Assembly: GCF_013306565.1 (NCBI RefSeq)
Contig: NZ_PZPO01000001.1
Coordinates: 558,001-622,000, forward strand
DNA: 64,000 nt
DNA from: Hyphomicrobium sulfonivorans
GTDB taxonomy: Bacteria; Pseudomonadota; Alphaproteobacteria; Rhizobiales; Hyphomicrobiaceae
Direction: 5' to 3'
The translations under genes and the position numbers were made by a program. The stretch's first letter is position 1. The number at the start of each line of letters is the position of its first letter. The notes below the pieces were generated by a model, which searched no databases, was not told the origin of the DNA, and saw nothing but the letters and a program-made list of their open reading frames with translations. Positions 1 through 8,775 of this stretch are shown piece after piece.

Positions 1-275
1 GCCTTGTCCTTGATCGAAATTCGCACTGTTACGGTGTCGCCGATACGCCGCGCACGCAGATCCGAGAACAGGTCCGCGCGCGAATCCTGCCAGATAGACG
101 AGTTGCCTCGATAAACATTCTGCGGCGCAGCTTCCGTGATCATGGAGACGCGCTTGGGCACCATGCCGCTGCCGACCGGCGTCATGTGCGGCTCGCGATT
201 GAAGTCACGCACATCAACAGCGCACGCGCCCATGATGGGCGCGACAATCAAGAGCACTGCAAGCCTTGCGATCAT
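1..275 (-). CDS. flgH: Flagellar L-ring protein FlgH (N-terminal part, cut by window edge)
   Basis: FlgH forms the outer-membrane L ring around the flagellar rod. About 91 residues are visible. They begin with a short hydrophobic lipoprotein signal ending in a lipobox (Pro-Ile-Met-Gly-Ala-Cys) and continue into the conserved FlgH block NSSIWQDSRADLFSDLRARR followed by VGDTVTVRISIKDKA-type sequence. The ATG at 275 overlaps the stop of motE in an ATGA arrangement, so the two are translationally coupled. A purine-rich GGGGGAAGA stretch precedes the start. The gene continues beyond position 1. In rhizobial clusters fliL and fliP usually follow here, but they cannot be seen. Confidence 0.93.
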   Translation of the reverse strand, partial: MIARLAVLLIVAPIMGACAVDVRDFNREPHMTPVGSGMVPKRVSMITEAAPQNVYRGNSSIWQDSRADLFSDLRARRIGDTVTVRISIKDK

Positions 276-1204
276 GATCTTCCCCCGCCTGGGTAGGCTT
301 GCGCTGGCATTTCATCTACCGGCTGCGCAACACCCGGCGTCGGAGTGGAGGATGTCGGCCGACGCGGCGCTGCGACGGCTTTAGGTCTGCGGACGGAGCC
401 AGCAATCGTGCCGGCAAGACGTGCAGCTTTTTCCGGTGCCATCTCGTTCAGAATCGCGCTGGCATTCTGCGGCTCCAGCTTCAGCAGCAGAGACGCCGCG
501 GTTTCTTCATCCATCTCGACCAGCTGTGGCGCCGCGGAATCCGGCTCCATCTGCGCGTAGATGTTCACCAGCGAAGCATTGGCGCGCAGCAGGAACGCAT
601 CGCGACGTTCCACCCAGCTGCGCAACTCCTGCGTCTTCTGTTCCAGCGTCGCAATCCGCTGCGCGACCTGCTGCTCCATTTCCGTCAGCTTCGAGCGCTG
701 CACGGCAATGCGCGCGTCCGCCGCTGCGCTGGAAATGGCAACGCAGTATCCCTTCGCAAGATCGGAATTTGCATCGTCGACCGAGCCGGTCACGATCGGA
801 TCGCCGACCATCTGCCCATCATCGTTGAACAGCCGCGCGCTTTCTTCCAACGGTGGTGGAACACGCGCGCCGCTGCTGGGAATCGATCCCGTGACGATTT
901 CGTCGAACTCATCGATCGGCTCAGCTTTACCGCTGACAGGCGCAGCTGCGGCAACCGGCGGCTGCGGTTTCATCTTCGGCAATGGCGGCGAAGCTGCCGG
1001 CCTGGGCGCTGGAATAGAGCGAGCGGCACGGGCGAGCGCGCTAGACGGAGACAACCTCCCCGTGGCGGCATCCGTCGGCGCTTCATCAACCGACGCTGCC
1101 CATCCCATTTGCGCCGACGACGGCGACACGGTGCCGACCAATGCGATCCAGAGCACCGTCAGCGCCGCGCATGCAGCATATCGATCAACAGCGCTCATCA
1201 TCAT
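272..1204 (-). CDS. motE: MotE-type flagellar chaperone protein
   Basis: 310 residues. A hydrophobic N-terminal signal/anchor (about residues 8-30) is followed by a Pro/Ala-rich stretch, a coiled-coil segment (about 165-205) and a C-terminal module of the MgtE-N-like type (LLLKLEPQNASAILNEMAPE). That architecture is typical of MotE, which in rhizobia is the periplasmic chaperone of the motor protein MotC. The position between flgI and flgH is the rhizobial one and supports the call more than sequence identity does. Both ends overlap neighbours by 4 bp. motC itself is not in the window, so the partner is inferred from the family. Confidence 0.8.
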   Translation of the reverse strand: MMMSAVDRYAACAALTVLWIALVGTVSPSSAQMGWAASVDEAPTDAATGRLSPSSALARAARSIPAPRPAASPPLPKMKPQPPVAAAAPVSGKAEPIDEFDEIVTGSIPSSGARVPPPLEESARLFNDDGQMVGDPIVTGSVDDANSDLAKGYCVAISSAAADARIAVQRSKLTEMEQQVAQRIATLEQKTQELRSWVERRDAFLLRANASLVNIYAQMEPDSAAPQLVEMDEETAASLLLKLEPQNASAILNEMAPEKAARLAGTIAGSVRRPKAVAAPRRPTSSTPTPGVAQPVDEMPAQAYPGGGRS

Positions 1205-2376
1205 TGCACCACGAGGTCAGCTTGCAGCGCGCCGGCTGATTTGATTGCCTGAAGCACCGCGATAACGCCCTGCGGCTTGAGACCCATTCGATTCAGGCCG
1301 AGCACCAGCACATTCAGGTTTGTACCTTGAACGATGCGCAAGGCGCCGCCCTGCTCGAATGACGATATGTTGGTTTCCGGCGTCACGACTGTCTGGCCTT
1401 CGGAGAACGGCAACGGTTGCGACACCTGCGGAGTTTCCGTCACGGTCACGGTCAGATTTCCGTGACTGACTGCGACGGTCGAAATGGTCACGTCGCGACC
1501 GATAACGATCGTGCCTGTGCGTTCGTCAACGACCACGATCGCCGGCACATCCGGCTCGACTATCAATTCACCTATTTCCGCCATCAAACGCGTTGGCGAC
1601 ATGTTGGGTGGACGCTTCACTGCAACGCTGCGCAGATCGGCGGCGCGCGCAAGTTCCATTCCGAACCGATCGAGGCCATAGGCATTGATGGCATCGGAGA
1701 TGCGAATAGCCGTTGCAAAATCCGGGTTGCGCAGTTCAAGGCCCAGAAACTCGACTTCCAGGAACTGGCCCGGTGCCTCGCGCTCGACCAGCGCGCCGTT
1801 GGGAATGCGCGCCGAGGTCGGCACGTTCTGCGTCATCGTCTGGGCAGCGCCCGTGATTTGATACCCGGAAACTGTCAGCTGTCCCTGTGCTACCGCATAG
1901 ACCAGATTATCCGCGCCATGCAGCGCTGTCATGATCAGCGTGCCGCCCAGCAGCGATGTCGCATCGCCAAGCGATGAAACTGTAACGTCAATAGTGGTTC
2001 CGGTTTGCGCGAACGCCGGCAGTTCTGCCGTCACCACCACGGCGGCAGTGTTGCGCGTGCGCGTGTTCTGCCGCCGGATGTTTACGCCAAGCCGATCCAG
2101 CATCGCTTGCATCGACTGTTGCGTGAACGGCGAATTGCGCAGGCTGTCGCCCGTTCCGTTGAGGCCGATCACCAAGCCATAACCAACAAGCTGGTTCGGC
2201 CGCACGCCCTGAACACTGACGATGTTTTTCAGGCGCGTCGGCGATCCGACCTTAGGCAACCCGGACGGGCCCATATCACCATAAAACTGGCCACCGACAT
2301 CAGCACTGTAGGTGCCGCCGGAGCCCAGCAGAAAGATGGCGCACAGCAGGCTCGCCAGTGCCAACGCTCGCGTCAT
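1201..2376 (-). CDS. flgI: Flagellar P-ring protein FlgI
   Basis: 391 residues, normal length for FlgI, which forms the periplasmic P ring around the rod. It has a cleavable signal peptide (hydrophobic residues 4-20) and the family hallmark RLKNIVSVQGVRPNQLVGYG near residue 48, followed by GTGDSLRNSPFTQQS. The C-terminal part keeps the TNLNVLVLGLNRMGLKPQG-type motif with a terminal hydrophobic helix. It overlaps flgA upstream and motE downstream by 4 bp each, so it lies inside a tightly coupled operon. Confidence 0.96.
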   Translation of the reverse strand: MTRALALASLLCAIFLLGSGGTYSADVGGQFYGDMGPSGLPKVGSPTRLKNIVSVQGVRPNQLVGYGLVIGLNGTGDSLRNSPFTQQSMQAMLDRLGVNIRRQNTRTRNTAAVVVTAELPAFAQTGTTIDVTVSSLGDATSLLGGTLIMTALHGADNLVYAVAQGQLTVSGYQITGAAQTMTQNVPTSARIPNGALVEREAPGQFLEVEFLGLELRNPDFATAIRISDAINAYGLDRFGMELARAADLRSVAVKRPPNMSPTRLMAEIGELIVEPDVPAIVVVDERTGTIVIGRDVTISTVAVSHGNLTVTVTETPQVSQPLPFSEGQTVVTPETNISSFEQGGALRIVQGTNLNVLVLGLNRMGLKPQGVIAVLQAIKSAGALQADLVVQ

Positions 2377-2849
2377 TGATCCCCCACATGCACAGATCCG
2401 TCCGGACCGATCCGGCCATGAATGATCCGCCCGCTGTCAGGATTGCGAACCGAAATAACATCACCGGAGCCGCCGTTCTGCAGCGCGATTGCATTCGCGG
2501 TGATGGTCAGAGCGCCTGCCTTGAACACAACCAACGTAGACTGGCCTTGCTTTACTGCATGAGGCTCGCGGACAGCGGCGTGTGCAATCGGCTTGCCCGG
2601 CAGCAATGTGAGACGGGAGATCTTGCCAAGCAGAGCTTCCCGGTCCGTCGTTACCGAGGTGTCACCATTCAGACGGAAGGCGCGGTCGACGAGCATGTTG
2701 CTCTCGATCACCTGACCTGGATAGATCGTAACGCGTGGCACCGGCAGCATCGTCGGCTGCGCAGGCGCTGGCGCAACGCTGACAAACGCCGTCGCGAACA
2801 TGACGATCGCTATCTCAAGCAAACGGGTTCCGAAAGAATGAGTTTTCAC
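2373..2849 (-). CDS. flgA: Flagellar P-ring assembly chaperone FlgA
   Basis: 158 residues with an N-terminal signal peptide. FlgA is a periplasmic chaperone needed to assemble FlgI into the P ring. The C-terminal SAF-like domain is visible: residues around IYPGQVIESNMLVDRAF, GKISRLTLLPGKPI and the final GGSGDVISVRNPDSGRIIHG segment are typical of the family. It is short, as in other Alphaproteobacteria, lacking the longer N-terminal domain of enteric FlgA. It sits 2 bp after flgG and overlaps flgI, the client gene, by 4 bp. Confidence 0.92.
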   Translation of the reverse strand: MKTHSFGTRLLEIAIVMFATAFVSVAPAPAQPTMLPVPRVTIYPGQVIESNMLVDRAFRLNGDTSVTTDREALLGKISRLTLLPGKPIAHAAVREPHAVKQGQSTLVVFKAGALTITANAIALQNGGSGDVISVRNPDSGRIIHGRIGPDGSVHVGDQ

Positions 2850-2851
2850 GG

Positions 2852-3634
2852 CTATCTCCGTGCAACCGTGCTGTACATTTCATCCACTGCCTGGATGACC
2901 TTTGAGTTCATCTCATAGGAACGCTGCGCGGTGATCAGCTCGGTGATTTCCTTCACCGGATCAACATTCGACAGCTCAAGGTAGCCCTGCTCGATTGTAC
3001 CGAAGCTCGGATCGCCCGGCACACCGACAACAGCCGTGCCCGAGGCTGGCGTCTCGCGATAAAGATTGCCACCCATGGGCGACAGGCCCGCATCGTTGGC
3101 GAAGTTTGCCAACGTCAACTGACCCAGCGACTGCAACTCAGTCTGCGTGCCGATACGCGCAAACACTTCGCCGGTCTGGTTGATCACAACCTCGACGGTG
3201 TCCTGCGGAAACGTAATCTGCGGCTGAATGAGATAGCCATCCATCGTCACAAGCTGGCCTTCAGCGTTCTTGTTGAACGCACCAGCGCGCGTGTAATAAG
3301 TCTCGCCATTCGCTGCTTCGATCTGGAACCAGCCACGGCCGTTGATGGCCACGTCTAGCTTGTTATTGGTGCTGCTCAGCGCGCCCTGGCTGTGCAGATT
3401 GCGGATCGCCGCATTCCGCACACCGAGACCTACGTGCGCACCTTCCGGAATAGGCGTCTGGTTGCCACGGTTCGGCACGCCGGCAGAACGCTCGGTCTGA
3501 TACAGAAGATCGGTGAACTCTGCGCGCGAGCGTTTGAACGAAGTGGTGTTGATGTTCGCGATGTTGTTCGCGATCACTTCAACGTTCAACTGCTGGGCGT
3601 TCATGCCGGTAGCGGCGATGGCGAGCGCTCTCAT
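2852..3634 (-). CDS. flgG: Flagellar distal rod protein FlgG
   Basis: 260 residues, usual FlgG length. The N-terminal rod/hook motif [20 protein letters not shown] and [14 protein letters not shown] identify a flagellar rod/hook family protein. The central [13 protein letters not shown] and the C-terminal [20 protein letters not shown] with a final helix are the FlgG signatures. FlgG builds the distal rod through the P and L rings. It lies between fliE and flgA in the flgBC-fliE-flgGAI block. Confidence 0.97.
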   Translation of the reverse strand: MRALAIAATGMNAQQLNVEVIANNIANINTTSFKRSRAEFTDLLYQTERSAGVPNRGNQTPIPEGAHVGLGVRNAAIRNLHSQGALSSTNNKLDVAINGRGWFQIEAANGETYYTRAGAFNKNAEGQLVTMDGYLIQPQITFPQDTVEVVINQTGEVFARIGTQTELQSLGQLTLANFANDAGLSPMGGNLYRETPASGTAVVGVPGDPSFGTIEQGYLELSNVDPVKEITELITAQRSYEMNSKVIQAVDEMYSTVARR

Positions 3635-3644
3635 GATCTATTCC

Positions 3645-3962
3645 TCAAATTGTCATGCGGCTGACTTCCAGGTACGCCGCGACAACCTTGTCGCGTACCG
3701 CTACCGCAGCCTGGAGTTGCTGTTCGGCGGCCATCACGGACTCGACCACCTTTTGCACCGACGCCTTGTCCTGCACGCCCGAGATGGAAACGGCCTCGGC
3801 AGTCTTGAGCGTTTCCATCGCGTCAGAAGCCATCCGCGTCAGCATCGATCCGAAGTCGCTGGACGCTTCCTGCGTAGCATCACTCTTCCGGATCGACGTG
3901 CTGCTCTGAACAGGCGCACTCTGCGATACTCCGGATACGCCGGTGATCATCTGATCCAGCAT
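3645..3962 (-). CDS. fliE: Flagellar hook-basal body protein FliE
   Basis: 105 residues. The C-terminal half (DKASVQKVVESVMAAEQQLQ and RDKVVAAYLEVSRMTI) matches the FliE signature with its terminal rod-like helix. FliE joins the MS ring to the proximal rod. Start and stop are consistent with coupling: its ATG shares a base with the flgC stop codon (TAATG). Placement between flgC and flgG is the standard alphaproteobacterial order. Confidence 0.93.
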   Translation of the reverse strand: MLDQMITGVSGVSQSAPVQSSTSIRKSDATQEASSDFGSMLTRMASDAMETLKTAEAVSISGVQDKASVQKVVESVMAAEQQLQAAVAVRDKVVAAYLEVSRMTI

Positions 3963-4381
3963 TACGTGCTCCTCAACAGGTCGACGGTCATCATGACCAT
4001 GGCGCGGGACTGCTTCATCATCTGCAGGTTCGCTTCGTAGGAGCGATTGGCCTCGCGCATGTCGGCCATTTCAACCAGCATGTTGACGTTGGGATATTTC
4101 ACGTTGCCATCCTCGTCGGCAGCGGGATGGTTCGGATTGCGTTCGATGCGGAATGGCGCCTGATCGGTTCCAATCTGATCGACCGCGATCACGCTCGCGC
4201 CAAGAACATCGTCAAACCGGTTGACGAAATTTACGGTTTTGCGGGCATACGGATCGCCACCAGGTGTATTGGCGGTCGAATGCGCGTTCGCCATGTTTTC
4301 GGCGATGACACGCATGCGGCGAGACTGAGCATCGAGGCCCGCCGCGGAGATCTTTTGAGATACGTTGAGTGGATCAAACAC
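3962..4381 (-). CDS. flgC: Flagellar proximal rod protein FlgC
   Basis: 139 residues, usual length. The N-terminal LDAQSRRMRVIAENMANAHS motif and the C-terminal PNVNMLVEMADMREANRSYE helix are the FlgC signatures. FlgC is one of the proximal rod subunits exported through the flagellar type III apparatus. Two bases separate it from flgB upstream, and it overlaps fliE by one base. Confidence 0.96.
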   Translation of the reverse strand: MFDPLNVSQKISAAGLDAQSRRMRVIAENMANAHSTANTPGGDPYARKTVNFVNRFDDVLGASVIAVDQIGTDQAPFRIERNPNHPAADEDGNVKYPNVNMLVEMADMREANRSYEANLQMMKQSRAMVMMTVDLLRST

Positions 4382-4383
4382 GG

Positions 4384-4764
4384 TCAGACCTTCGTGCTCG
4401 TTAGCAGCATGCGATGAAACGCTTTGATCACGCCGTTATTCAGGGAGAACGCAGCGTTGACTTCTCCCGACTTCACCAACTCACGTTCAATGCTTACGGA
4501 GTTTCCCGATTCAGTGGTGTGCCAGGCGGCCTCATTGGTCACGGCATCACCGCCACCGTAAGTGCTCGTATCGCGCAAATGGCCCGGATCGCTGGCCGCA
4601 AGATCAGGACGAACGGCCTGCAGAACTTCCGCAAACGGCTGCACGTCGCGCGCTCTGTAGCCAGGCGTGTTGGCGTGCGCGATGTTGCTGGTGATCGTTT
4701 CCTGCCGCACCGATAGCCAGGTGTTGCGCTGAGAAGCGATGCCGAAAAGATATATTGAGTTCAT
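4384..4764 (-). CDS. flgB: Flagellar proximal rod protein FlgB
   Basis: 126 residues. The rod-family N-terminus is present (WLSVRQETITSNIAHANTPG and YRARDVQPFAEVL) with the C-terminal helix ending in AFSLNNGVIKAFHRMLLTS. FlgB is a proximal rod subunit. It begins the flgBC-fliE-flgGAI-motE-flgH block, 41 bp after a small unrecognised gene that separates it from flhB. Confidence 0.94.
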   Translation of the reverse strand: MNSIYLFGIASQRNTWLSVRQETITSNIAHANTPGYRARDVQPFAEVLQAVRPDLAASDPGHLRDTSTYGGGDAVTNEAAWHTTESGNSVSIERELVKSGEVNAAFSLNNGVIKAFHRMLLTSTKV

Positions 4765-4805
4765 GCCGATAGCCGCGCTTTATGTCTGCGTAGCTGAATA
4801 CCGGC

Positions 4806-5297
4806 CTAAGCTTGTCCCAGGCTTGTCGCAGCCTGATCAGCCGCTTTCCACAAAGCCAGCTCGGTGAAATCGGCCACAGGGTCGAGGCGCGCATCGGCGA
4901 GAGCCTCAACCAGCCGCCGCGTATTCTCGTCTGGCGAATCAGCAGCGCCTTCGAATGTCAGATAGGTAATTTCGACGCCAGCCTGTTCGGCTTCGAGGAT
5001 CAGCCGGAAATAGACGCTGACGCTGCGGTGTCGAAATTCCATATCAAGCGCGATCGCAGGCTGACGATCCCAAGACAGCTCAACGTCGCCAGATTGACCG
5101 AATGCGATGGTGCCGGGCTTGAAGAACAGCTCGGCCGACGAAGCAACAAGATTGGCAATGTTGGCGAAGCGCTCAGTTCGGACAAACGTAATGTAATCCG
5201 CCGGCTCAACCAACCGAAGGTCGGAAGCCAATTCTCGGATGCCGAGACCTAATGCCCGTTCGCGATCGTAGGTGAATCTATCGCCGTTGCTCTTCAT
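4806..5297 (-). CDS. Unrecognised protein inside the flagellar operon
   Basis: 163 residues, soluble, acidic, without signal peptide or membrane segment. I do not recognise a family. The start codon overlaps the flhB stop by 4 bp (ATGA) and it precedes flgB, so it is co-translated with export-gate and rod genes. This argues for a flagellar role and against a spurious ORF. Its predicted alternation of beta-rich middle (ELSWDRQPAIALDMEFRHR) and helical C-terminus would fit a small folded cytoplasmic chaperone or regulatory protein, but that is speculation. Confidence 0.8.
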   Translation of the reverse strand: MKSNGDRFTYDRERALGLGIRELASDLRLVEPADYITFVRTERFANIANLVASSAELFFKPGTIAFGQSGDVELSWDRQPAIALDMEFRHRSVSVYFRLILEAEQAGVEITYLTFEGAADSPDENTRRLVEALADARLDPVADFTELALWKAADQAATSLGQA

Positions 5298-6385
5298 TTA
5301 GTCGACCCGCTGGAGGGGACCGGCTTTCCGCGCGACATAAGATACAGGATCACGTTGGCCACAGCCCTGTAGAACTCTGGCGGAATAAGCTGATCAATCT
5401 CCACTTTATCGTACAGCGACCTTGCCAGAAGCTTGTCTTCGACAACAGGAATGTCGTGTTCTTCTGCGATCGATCGAATTTTCAGCGCAATGATATCCAG
5501 GCCCTTTGCGACAACGACGGGGGCCTGATTTTCCGTGCGGACGTAACGCAGCGCAATCGCATAGTGCGTCGGATTTACTATCACGACAGTCGCTTCAGGC
5601 ACGCGTGCGATCATGCGCTTGCGTGCCCGATCCCGCGCCAGTGATCGCATGCGCGATTTGACGATCGGATCGCCGTCGGATTGCTTGTGCTCGTCTTTGA
5701 CTTCCTGCTTGGTCATCCGCAATTCGCGCCGCCAATAGAAGCGCGACCAGAGCAGATCCAGAATGACGAGCAGCATGATGCCAACGACCACTGACGCAAA
5801 CAGCCAGATGATCATGCCCTGCAACAGTCCGGGCAGAGCATAAGGCGACATGAACATCGAGTTGAAAACGTCATAACGTGCCGCGCGCATGATGACGTAA
5901 GCGAGACACGCAAGAATAATGAACTTCGACGTGCCCTTGAGGAATTCAATCCAGCCCTGAACACCGAATAGGCGCTTCCATCCGGACTTCAGAGAGATAC
6001 GCGACAGCTTCGGTTGCACACGGTCGATCACCATGCGCGGCTGATTCTGGATCAGCGAGCTGCCCAATCCGGCTGCGGCAAGAATGAGAACGACGGGCAG
6101 CACCAGCTTGGCTGCATCAAGGTTCACGGCACCGAAAACCTGCACCACGTCGGCAGTGTTTTCTAACTGCCACTTGCCGGGGTTATCGAGAAACCCCTTC
6201 AGCGAAGCCGCAAGCTCGATTGCACTACCGACAATGAAAAATGCAGTGATGACAATCAAGGCAGCGAGCGAGCCAAAGACCGGCAGCTCTTTCGAGAAGG
6301 GGACGTTGCCCTTTTCCAAGGCGTCCCGAACTTTCTTGTCGGTCGCCTCTTCTGTCTTGCTGTCCTTATCGGTGTTCTCGGACAT
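5294..6385 (-). CDS. flhB: Flagellar type III export switch protein FlhB
   Basis: 363 residues, usual length. It has a charged N-terminus (KTEEATDKKVRDALEKGN), four transmembrane segments between about residues 30 and 215, and a cytoplasmic C-terminal domain carrying the autocleavage motif Asn-Pro-Thr-His (VIVNPTHYAIALRY). FlhB controls the switch from rod/hook to filament substrates in the export apparatus. Six bases separate it from fliG upstream. Confidence 0.97.
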   Translation of the reverse strand: MSENTDKDSKTEEATDKKVRDALEKGNVPFSKELPVFGSLAALIVITAFFIVGSAIELAASLKGFLDNPGKWQLENTADVVQVFGAVNLDAAKLVLPVVLILAAAGLGSSLIQNQPRMVIDRVQPKLSRISLKSGWKRLFGVQGWIEFLKGTSKFIILACLAYVIMRAARYDVFNSMFMSPYALPGLLQGMIIWLFASVVVGIMLLVILDLLWSRFYWRRELRMTKQEVKDEHKQSDGDPIVKSRMRSLARDRARKRMIARVPEATVVIVNPTHYAIALRYVRTENQAPVVVAKGLDIIALKIRSIAEEHDIPVVEDKLLARSLYDKVEIDQLIPPEFYRAVANVILYLMSRGKPVPSSGSTK

Positions 6386-6391
6386 TCACGA

Positions 6392-7420
6392 TCAATCGGG
6401 ACTGTCGTCGGTTATACGATCTTCCATCGTAATCTCACCGCGCCCCATCAATGCAAGCACGGTAGCCACAATGGCACGGCGAGCTTCATCGATATCCCGC
6501 GCACGGGCCGGCGGCGCTGCCTCCAGCTCGGCCTCGACCATACGGCGCTGACGGGCCGTCATGGTTTGCAGAATGGCTTCCTGCAGATCCGAATCAGCGC
6601 CATTCATCGCCAGCACGACCTGCTCCGTCGGCACCTTCTCGATGACAAGCGCCCGCGCCCTCGACTTGAGGTTCGCGATATCGGCAAACGAGAACAGCAT
6701 GCTCTTGAGTTCGTTCGCATCATCGGGCCGCGTTGCGGCGATGCTTTTCAGAATCTCGTTCGCCTGAGAACCGTCCAGCTTGTTGATGATACCAGCGATC
6801 GTTTTGCGCGTTTCCGGATTTGGCGCCGACATCATCGTAGCCATCAAATCCTCGCGGATTCCGGTCTCAATGGCTGCCATCGCCGCTGCCGAAATGCCCT
6901 TAAGACCAAGCATGCGCCGCAACAGCGAATGGCGAGCTTCAGGTTCGAGCGTGCGCAGCAACCGTGCGCCGACGTTTGAATCGAGGCGCGAGAGTATCAC
7001 CGCAATCGTCTGCGGATGTTCCTTCAGGATCAACGGCTGCAATACGTTATCGCGCAGCGGGACCAGACGCTCCCACACGGGCTGCGAATCATCAGGCTGA
7101 TCGCTCATATACTGAGCAATCTCGTCCTCGCTCATCACATCGGTGAGCAGGCTTTTAACCTCTTCCGCCGTCCCCGCGAAATTGATGCCGCCGGTGAAGC
7201 TCTCGGCGAATTCCTCAATGAGCTCCTCAACTTCATCGGAGCTCACCGGGCGCAGCTTCGAACTGGAGCGCGTCAACATTCGCAGCTCGTCGGGATCGAG
7301 CCGGCGCAAAAGCTTGGCCGCCTTCGTCTTACCCAGCGCAAGCAGAAGTATGCCGACCTTTTCAGGGCCGGTCAGAGCATGGCGCTTTCCGCCGCTGCGA
7401 TGCTGGTGAGAGGCGACCAT
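6392..7420 (-). CDS. fliG: Flagellar motor switch protein FliG
   Basis: 342 residues. The N-terminal domain (LTGPEKVGILLLALGKTKAA) binds FliF. The middle armadillo-like domain contains EHPQTIAVILSRLD, the EHPQ motif that contacts FliM. The C-terminal torque helix contains the charged residues facing MotA (KSRARALVIEKVPTEQ and QTMTARQRRMVE). FliG transmits torque from the stators to the rotor. It lies between fliN and flhB in the motA-fliM-fliN-fliG-flhB block. Confidence 0.97.
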   Translation of the reverse strand: MVASHQHRSGGKRHALTGPEKVGILLLALGKTKAAKLLRRLDPDELRMLTRSSSKLRPVSSDEVEELIEEFAESFTGGINFAGTAEEVKSLLTDVMSEDEIAQYMSDQPDDSQPVWERLVPLRDNVLQPLILKEHPQTIAVILSRLDSNVGARLLRTLEPEARHSLLRRMLGLKGISAAAMAAIETGIREDLMATMMSAPNPETRKTIAGIINKLDGSQANEILKSIAATRPDDANELKSMLFSFADIANLKSRARALVIEKVPTEQVVLAMNGADSDLQEAILQTMTARQRRMVEAELEAAPPARARDIDEARRAIVATVLALMGRGEITMEDRITDDSPD

Positions 7421-7428
7421 TCAGGATC

Positions 7429-7800
7429 TTATGCCAGAGTTTCAGCCCCGGACGGGCCCACCACTTCAGTCAGCGAAATACCCAGGCGCGACGGATCATC
7501 ATCCATGACGACCACTTCGCCGCGCGCAACGACACGCCCATTCACGATCACATCTACGGGCTCACCAAGCTTGCGATCAAGAGGGATGAGCGCGCCTCTC
7601 CCAAGTTTCATCAAGGCCGCAACAGGCATCGATGCCGAACCCAGCACGATTTTCACCGTCACCGGGATGCGCATGATGGTATCGAGGCTCAACCCCTCGG
7701 AGGCCGCTGCGGCCGCGGCAGCGTTGGGGATCTGATCGTAGAGCTGCGGTTCATCCGGCGCACCCTCCGTTTGCAGATTCAATGGGTCGAAGTCCGACAT
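7429..7800 (-). CDS. fliN: Flagellar motor switch protein FliN
   Basis: 123 residues. The C-terminal about 80 residues form a SpoA/C-ring domain (IPVTVKIVLGSASMPVAAL, LGRGALIPLDRKLGEPVDVI, VNGRVVARGEVVVMDD), the full FliN signature. The N-terminal part is acidic and includes a short alanine run (AAAAAAAS). FliN forms the base of the C ring and docks the export ATPase complex. It is 39 bp downstream of fliM and 8 bp before fliG. Confidence 0.95.
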   Translation of the reverse strand: MSDFDPLNLQTEGAPDEPQLYDQIPNAAAAAAASEGLSLDTIMRIPVTVKIVLGSASMPVAALMKLGRGALIPLDRKLGEPVDVIVNGRVVARGEVVVMDDDPSRLGISLTEVVGPSGAETLA

Positions 7801-7839
7801 TCTATTTCCTCAACGTGCGCGCGTATCCCGGCCTGCTCG

Positions 7840-8772
7840 TTAGCTGGCAAGGATATCGTTCATGAATTCCTGCTCCTGATCGATGAAATCGCGAATACGC
7901 AGCGCGTAAGCGCCGTTCGACTTCCCGATCTCGCAATTGATCAACCGCTCACCATTACACTCGACTCGCAGAACGCTGTCCGGCGTAGCACCCAATCTGA
8001 TGACCTTACCCACGGCAAAGCGCGCCACATCCGCCAGCGTCAGCTCCTGCTCATCGAGCACTGCCACAAGATCAACATTGGCGCGCGACACCTCGCTCTG
8101 GATTTTCTGGCTCCAGGCCGGATCGGGACGAACTGATTCGGGGCCAACGGTACGCGAAAGCTCATTCCGCATCGGACTGAGTACAGATTGAGACAGCATC
8201 AGTGTGACAGCGCCGCCAAAGCCATGCGCAAACATGTGGAACTTGGCCACCACAACCGGAACATTCATTCGCCCCAGCACATCATAGCTGACGCTGTGCT
8301 CCGTTGGGCCGACGGTGAAATTCGTCGGCGCAACGCTGGCAAACGCAAGCTCCAGCGCACTCGCGAACTGATTGAAGGCGAGTTGTGCAAGCCCCAGTTC
8401 GGTGCGCGTCAGCTCGCGGTCGGCCGACGCTGCAGGCTCAGAACCGTCGCCGCCGAGCAGCATCTCCACCAGCGTGAACACAAACTCGTGCTCTGCGCAC
8501 AGGATGAGACGCGCATTCCAGTTCGGCGCTTCAACCACGCATGCAACCGCCTGTGTCGCACTGGACGGCATGACCGCGTTGGGCGGGCCGCTTTCTACCC
8601 CAACTAGCACGACCTCAGGCGTAGTTGAGGAAATGCTGCGGATCTGCTCGCTCCAGGAAGACGCAACCTTTTGCAGAATGGTGCGCAGCATCGGCATGCG
8701 CTCGACCAAATCCTGCGGACCGGCGAACAGGCCATCGCTCTTGCCACGTGTCTGGGTACTCGCCTGCACCAT
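7840..8772 (-). CDS. fliM: Flagellar motor switch protein FliM (divergent, alphaproteobacterial type)
   Basis: 310 residues. The C-terminal SpoA domain (VDLVAVLDEQELTLADVARF and VIRLGATPDSVLRVECNGER) and the middle domain (AFNQFASALELAFASVAPTN) mark FliM, the C-ring subunit that receives the CheY-P signal. The canonical N-terminal CheY-P binding motif (LSQxEIDxLL) is not visible in the first 30 residues, which read VQASTQTRGKSDGLFAGPQD. Identity therefore rests on the SpoA domain and on the position between motA and fliN. Confidence 0.9.
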   Translation of the reverse strand: MVQASTQTRGKSDGLFAGPQDLVERMPMLRTILQKVASSWSEQIRSISSTTPEVVLVGVESGPPNAVMPSSATQAVACVVEAPNWNARLILCAEHEFVFTLVEMLLGGDGSEPAASADRELTRTELGLAQLAFNQFASALELAFASVAPTNFTVGPTEHSVSYDVLGRMNVPVVVAKFHMFAHGFGGAVTLMLSQSVLSPMRNELSRTVGPESVRPDPAWSQKIQSEVSRANVDLVAVLDEQELTLADVARFAVGKVIRLGATPDSVLRVECNGERLINCEIGKSNGAYALRIRDFIDQEQEFMNDILAS

Positions 8773-8775
8773 ACC

